Shown piece after piece: positions 59,198 to 64,000 of a DNA stretch of 64,000 nt. Made by a program: the position numbers and the translations under genes. Under the pieces are notes generated by a model. That model did no database searches and was not told the DNA's origin. It saw nothing but the letters and a program-made list of their open reading frames with translations. Origin of the DNA: Pyrenochaeta sp. MPI-SDFR-AT-0127 (taxonomy: Eukaryota; Ascomycota; Dothideomycetes; Pleosporales; Cucurbitariaceae); the NCBI GenBank assembly GCA_020747015.1, contig JAGTJM010000063.1, forward strand, positions 62,001 through 126,000. Direction: 5' to 3'. Position 1 is the stretch's first letter. The number at the start of each line of letters is the position of its first letter.

Positions 59198-59764
59198 ACA
59201 GTCTTTTCAATATTCCGGGTATGCATGCACCTCGAATCTTTCTTGTGCTGGCAATATGCGAGATACCGTATGAAATCTCAAAACCTACAGTTTTGCCCTC
59301 GGAAGGAACGGATTCAAAGAATGCTTCATGAATAGTAGGGATAATGCGCTTGGACCTAGTGTTGACTGGGTTAAATTGTCTCAGAAAGAATCGGTTATTT
59401 TAAACAAACTCCACACATTCGTTTAGTATTTAGCTAGCTAGATCTTTATCTCTTTCAAGAAATGGTCATTAACTGCCTACCTTTCTATATCCCTCAATTG
59501 GCTGTTAGTGCGATATCCTGTTTCTGCCATGAATATGCTACATATATTTGATTAGAGTTCTATTCTTGCTGTTTCAAGGTTACTTTTCATTGTTAGAAGA
59601 GTTTTAAAACTCGCAAAAGTTTGACGCGAGTTAAAGGAATTGCAATGTCTCCCTACTTGGCTTACATACGCACGAGCAAGCCTATTTCCTTAGGTTCAAG
59701 AACTATTTGGCAAAAAGAGATGAGTTAAATTTTATACATTGAATAGATGAGAGAGGGGGGAGGT
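59198..59764. other. Intergenic, convergent 3' regions
   Basis: About 570 bases, AT-rich with T-runs; no gene seen. Confidence 0.55.
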
Positions 59765-60817
59765 TTAATTGACATCGACCTTCTTCATCACACTTGTGCT
59801 CTTAAGGCATAACAGGTGTTCATCCTGATGCAAGACCTCTCCGCCATTTTGGTAAACTCTTAGGATTTCTGCGTTCCTCTCCATCGCGTTACTGACCATG
59901 ATGTTGATGGCATCGGCCGCATACTCCTCAAGGCGTTTTTCATTAGATTCTTTTGCCTCCCCCTGAATTTCATGGAGACGCTTAAGCCAGTACATCCATC
60001 TCCATGGTGTAAATCCAGTAGGTGAACGCTTGCCGAGCTCTGATTCGATAAACATCCGACCACCCTGGCCAATTGTCCTTGGGCAATCATTCCATGAGAC
60101 GTCCGAGAGTTGGATGAGATTGTGACTGGCCTCTTTGATCCACACACAAGCAGCTGGCAACAAGTGTGCAATGTCAAGACTCGCAATGCTTCGATGTGAA
60201 TCTTCATCGTCAGGGTTCTCTGTGGTGCGAAGGTCGCGTGCATCCTCAAACGTGGCCCGAAATACGACGAGAGCGATCTGGCACATTTCGTCTTTGCTAA
60301 TTCGGGCTGATGCTAGCTTAGCTAAGAACGCCGCAAAGTTGAGGCGATGGACGCCCGACATGGAGGCGCTGTTGTTGATCCAAAAATCGGTCATGTCAGT
60401 TACCAAGAAGGGCAGGTCGACCCATAGTGTGCCTTTGATTGTTCGGGCAATATCTATTCCATACAAACCAGACACGGGTCTAGTCAACGGCCCCAGTCCC
60501 TGGATGCGGAGGATATCGAGGACCAGACGATCGTGGTCAGACGTTTCGTGAGACGTATGTCGACCTAGCTGGTAGTAGATATGCCACAAGGAATGAAGGT
60601 AGCCTTCAAGAGAGTCTACTCCAACCCCTAGGCTGCAGTATTGTTCGCTGATAATCGAGGTTCGATTATAGAAGGCGGCTCCCCGGAGTTCCTCGAATTC
60701 ACCCCGAGCGATGCATTCAAGCACATCCAGCTGGTCTATAGCGGTGCCATCTGGCATGGTGAGTTCAGGAGGGCCTTTTGGCGAGGCGCTCAGAAGGGCG
60801 TCACGGAGGTGGTGCAT
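59765..60817 (-). CDS. DUF3632-family fungal protein
   Basis: Single exon, 350 residues, no signal peptide or membrane helix. Features matching the fungal DUF3632 family are the central LHSLWHIYYQLGRHTSHETSD, HDRLVLDILRIQGLGPLTRP, LPFLVTDMTDFWINNSASM, HRLNFAAFLAKLASARIS and HLLPAACVWIKEASHNLIQL, then the RWMYWLKRLHEIQ segment. The family is lineage-expanded in Pezizomycotina and has no known function; its helical make-up suggests an all-alpha fold. The start is the ATG at MHHLRDALL, the first Met after an upstream stop. Its position beside a transposon relic fits an accessory gene. Confidence 0.75.
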   Translation of the reverse strand: MHHLRDALLSASPKGPPELTMPDGTAIDQLDVLECIARGEFEELRGAAFYNRTSIISEQYCSLGVGVDSLEGYLHSLWHIYYQLGRHTSHETSDHDRLVLDILRIQGLGPLTRPVSGLYGIDIARTIKGTLWVDLPFLVTDMTDFWINNSASMSGVHRLNFAAFLAKLASARISKDEMCQIALVVFRATFEDARDLRTTENPDDEDSHRSIASLDIAHLLPAACVWIKEASHNLIQLSDVSWNDCPRTIGQGGRMFIESELGKRSPTGFTPWRWMYWLKRLHEIQGEAKESNEKRLEEYAADAINIMVSNAMERNAEILRVYQNGGEVLHQDEHLLCLKSTSVMKKVDVN

Positions 60818-61720
60818 CTCGAGGCGGTGCTGGCGGCGTCGGTAAATTGATCAGTCAGGTGTAGTGATGAGAAGGAGACAGAAAATGAGCCATCTGTAAG
60901 CGTGACCCTAAAACCTGCAGCTACTAGTTCTTCTCATCAGCTAGAACGCATTGAGCCCAAAGAGAATTTTTCGTTAGCCCCGGGTGCGCGAATGACAAGC
61001 ATCGTGTACCGAACAAAAGCACCCAATCTTATTCTGCCCTCGGTGCTGACATGCCCACTCTGATCGCCAAACCTTGCTTATATTGCCCCTACGCCACCCT
61101 TATGCGTCTGCATACATTTTCCACACTGTGACCTTCTCCGTGTCGGATGTAACCGTGTACCGCTTAATATCATCCAATGTTACCCCAGTCGGCTATGGCG
61201 GCAAGGAGGTTCCAGGATTATTCTCTCGCGAGCTCACCATTCCTCTGAGCTGATCTATAGTCTTGAAGGCTAATAAGTTTGGAATAGAAACAGGCAAAGT
61301 AAACAAATGTCCTTTGAATAGATACGTGCCAACTTACAATCTTGGCCTCCATCTTCAACTACCCGTTCCAATTACAGCTTTTCGATGGCCAACAATACTC
61401 TAAAGTCGCGAAACAGAAAATAAAATCTCTTATCTTTAATAATGAACTTTCATTGTATATAGTAGTAGGGCTACTGACGCTGCCTCTCTTTTCTCAAAGC
61501 CCACCGCTACTAATAAGAAAAGACGATAGGGAAGCAGCTCTCCTAATAAGTATTACTGGCTTTTCTAGCTCTTAAGCGGTACAGATTATATTCTCATAAG
61601 TGAAATAGATTGAAGCACTGAGATCATTCTGTGTACAAGCTGTATTTTGCACTTAATTGTTCAAGAGCTCTACGTATCATGGTTTTCGGGCAAAAAGCTG
61701 CCACCGATACTGCGAAGCAT
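60818..61720. other. Intergenic, upstream of the DUF3632 gene
   Basis: About 900 bases without a supportable gene; AT-richer towards the transposon relic. Confidence 0.5.
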
Positions 61721-61729
61721 ACACCTGAC

Positions 61730-62600
61730 CTTCCTCAATGGATAGTCTAGATTCCGGTACTACATTAACATCGCCTCCCACTCGATCGTTAACGCCTTCT
61801 ACTCCACCTACTGGCTATGTTCAGGGCTGTAACTTTGATATAAACTAGGAAGACCTTCGGCAGAATCATAACCCCCTTAAAACCCCTGATATCGTCCCCG
61901 GCACAAGCGCTTTGTGAAACCCGGCTTCCTTCCGTTACCGATTTATTGACACGGCGCAGACATTATTGATGAGAATTAAAAGTGTTGATGGGTTGGCTCG
62001 AGGTGTCACCTGGCTAAGAGGCACTCGGAAGGTGTTTCCCCGGCAGCGAGCACTCTAGGAGCTATCCGACACCTTTAGGCTTTCTATCACATTGTCGTTA
62101 GTAGATACGGCTAGGATGAGACTATTCAGGGGCCCCTTCTACGGTCTCGGTATATCGCTCGAGGATCTAACACTAGTCCTCCCTTGACAGTCGCTACTAC
62201 TGATTTGAGCGCTATCAGCTCACAGATCCTCTTTAGTCACGATAAGTATAAGGACTTCTACGTTGATTGGATTGTACACGATAATATAGACTTCTGACAG
62301 GCCTCGAACCCTTTTATTAGGTGAATTGCAATAGCCCTAGAGCTCCTTGGCGACTCTTATATAACCTTAAGCGATTGGGTGGTAAATTTGTATTGCGAGA
62401 GGAAGGGCTATATTAAGTCTCTCCTTTATCGATCTGTATCTAAGATTGACATCAGCTGCGACTTCTCGATTGGCGATAATAGACCGAAACTATCTGAGTG
62501 TTGTTGCTCACTGGATTGCGCCGGATAGGGGCCTCAAATCTGCCCTGATTACTATCTCTCTCTCGACCGTTTTGTGTACACTCAGGTGCCAACCAAGTTG
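61730..62600 (+). mobile_element. Degenerate hAT-family DNA transposon relic
   Basis: Plus-strand frames hold broken pieces of a fungal hAT transposase in the right order. Near 62010-62100 there is a BED-finger-like remnant (SPAASTLGAIRHL). At 62,230-62,490 are YKDFYVDWIVHDNIDF, ALELLGDSYITLSDWVVNLY, ERKGYIKSLLYRS and SKIDISCDF, matching the conserved hAT core before the catalytic DDE region. After a frameshift, SVVAHWIAPDRGLKSALIT follows at about 62,495-62,550. Two in-frame TGA stops occur in the core. The element is dead; terminal inverted repeats and target duplication were not located. Alignment to hAT families is from memory but several blocks agree. Confidence 0.65.
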
Positions 62601-63230
62601 TTAATATATTTATATTATACTTATTACGCTTATCTTAGGTATAGTAAGCCACTGATTTATATACTATATAGCTTAGTTATACTTTAGGGTTTACACTTAC
62701 GCTATAGTTAGTTGAGAACGACCCCCTTAAACGCTTCCTCCTACGCTAATGTTAGGATCGTAATAATTAGCTCTATACTATAGGATTCCTAGGACTACGT
62801 AATCTGGCGGGGCACACGTTATTATTAGCCTAAGTTTAGGCCTCATTTAATACCTATATCTCTCCTTCTATTCCAACTTATAAACGTCCTCTGCCTACGA
62901 TGTAGGTTCGTAACGGCATCTACGGTAAATATGGAGAGCTAGCTAGAATTGGTAATCGCTATAATAGGAAGTACTAACACCCGTGTTAACCTCGCGTTAC
63001 TTAAGTAAGCCTCTAGTAAGCGGCTAAGCGACTAAGGTAATACATAATGTAAGGCTGACGTCTTTCCTAAAATAGTTAAAAGATAGCAACTAACAAAATC
63101 TCTTTCTTAACCTGGCTTATTGTTAATGCCTGCAATTACATCTTAGTAGACTCTGTTATCCTCTTTCTAGTTGCTGTAGAGCTTGGCTTTATCTCGTATT
63201 GACGCGTTTTGCGATTGATGGTATAAAATG
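62600..63230. other. TA-rich, probably RIP-mutated sequence
   Basis: A stretch very rich in TA dinucleotides and stop codons in all frames (for example tatatactatatagcttag). It directly follows the hAT relic. This is what repeat-induced point mutation leaves in Pleosporales (CpA to TpA). No coding potential. Confidence 0.55.
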
Positions 63231-63287
63231 CCTGATGCTGGCTGTTGATGGCAGGGTGGTCATTCAACTTGCAGTTGAGCTTTCCAA

Positions 63288-63997
63288 ATGACTTCCTTAG
63301 CTACCACTTTTTTATCTGTGATCCTGCTTCTTGCTGCGACAGTCAATTTCGCTCATGCCTGCCCTTTGTCTCGGCACGTACGCAGAAATGATGCAAAAGC
63401 CTCCCAACTCATCAATGCAGCCATTGACAGCTTGGGCGGGCACAAAGCATTGTCAAACTTGCAAGGTGTGACGTATCAGTCTAATGAGTATGTCATGAAG
63501 CCTCCTTTCGGGACATTGTTGACATTTCAGCGTATTCCGGGTCCGTACTATTATGCAGAATTATCATTTGTTCGAGACAGACCGATATATCATTAGCTCC
63601 GGCCTCCAGAATGTGTCCTTCTCTTTCCAAGATCAAGGGTTCTCGCAAAGAATTGATCGAAGCTTCGTCTCCTCAGGTCAATCTTGGTCAAGCGGACAAT
63701 ATATTCATTTTCACTGCTGATAAACTTTCAGATCTCTTCATTTTCATCACACCAGAGCTTGCTCCACGCAACTTCTCGATGGTCGCTGAGAGTGGTAGCG
63801 ATGGTTTCGTCTGCTTTATCAAAGGCAGCAACAACGTTTTTCTTCCCAAGAATCAGTCGTACGGATATGCTGACGGTATACCTCGCAAATCACCTTTCGC
63901 TCACATGAATAACTTGCTGACATTTTTAGCCGTGCTGACGGAGTATCTTTTGTTGCAAGCGCTCAAGCTCTCCCCAAAACTTCTACTTGAGGTCTGA
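63288..63997 (+). CDS. Secreted protein resembling the N-terminal region of a fungal metallo-beta-lactamase-like hydrolase family; possibly cut by the window edge
   Basis: Four exons (63288-63487, 63531-63676, 63732-63875, 63930-63997) with introns of 43, 55 and 54 bp; 185 residues to a TGA three bases before the edge. The signal peptide is MTSLATTFLSVILLLAATVNFAHA. Splicing restores a run resembling the first part of a secreted MBL-fold family: LINAAIDSLGGHKALSNLQG, VRTIMQNYHLFETDRYI, LQNVSFSFQDQGFSQRIDRS, APRNFSMVAESGSDGFVCFI and ALKLSPKLLLEV. The metal-binding HxHxDH region that would follow is absent. Either the gene continues past the edge through a GT donor at 63991 (gag|gtctga), or it is truncated. 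The family resemblance is from memory. Confidence 0.6.
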
Positions 63998-64000
63998 ACT

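Overview
The window is nuclear DNA of a filamentous ascomycete, most likely a dothideomycete of the Pleosporales type. The genes are split by introns of about 45-70 bases with GT donors, CTAAC/CTGAC branch sites and AG acceptors. They encode fungal families: Mediator Med5, a Pth11-like CFEM receptor, a Helo-like/ubiquitin-like protein, CBM18 mucin, DUF3632 and a hAT relic with signs of RIP. No tRNA, rRNA, CRISPR or bacterial-type operon was seen. All gene models were spliced by eye and checked for phase, with no transcript evidence. The species is not identified.

Positions 1-25 kb are dense core genome: an ER J-protein (HLJ1-like, cut by the left edge), cytochrome c heme lyase, diphosphomevalonate decarboxylase, an endosomal syntaxin, nucleoporin Ndc1, a SCY1-family pseudokinase, a PHD-finger protein with a forkhead-like segment, a CBM18 mucin-like secreted protein, mitochondrial malonyl-CoA:ACP transacylase, a short-chain dehydrogenase (SDR) and Mediator subunit 5.

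Positions 25-44 kb hold a conserved fungal protein with an intron in its 5' UTR, an aldo/keto reductase with odd introns, NADP-glutamate dehydrogenase, and a large Helo-like/ubiquitin-like protein whose tail carries RNA polymerase II CTD-like YSPTSPx heptads. They also hold a Thr-run disordered protein, a small basic protein, a stress-type SDR, Coa1 and a four-helix membrane protein.

Positions 44-64 kb look like an accessory compartment: wide AT-rich spacers, no housekeeping genes, and many secreted or surface products. These are an APH-like kinase, a GH18 chitinase, a berberine-bridge-type flavin oxidase, a CFEM-rhodopsin receptor, a 92-residue six-cysteine secreted protein (effector candidate), a DUF3632 protein and a short secreted protein at the right edge. 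A stop-ridden hAT transposase relic at about 61.7-62.6 kb is followed by very TA-rich sequence.

The strongest candidates for something undescribed are the Helo/ULD protein with CTD-like heptads, the PHD plus forkhead-like protein, and the six-cysteine secreted protein.
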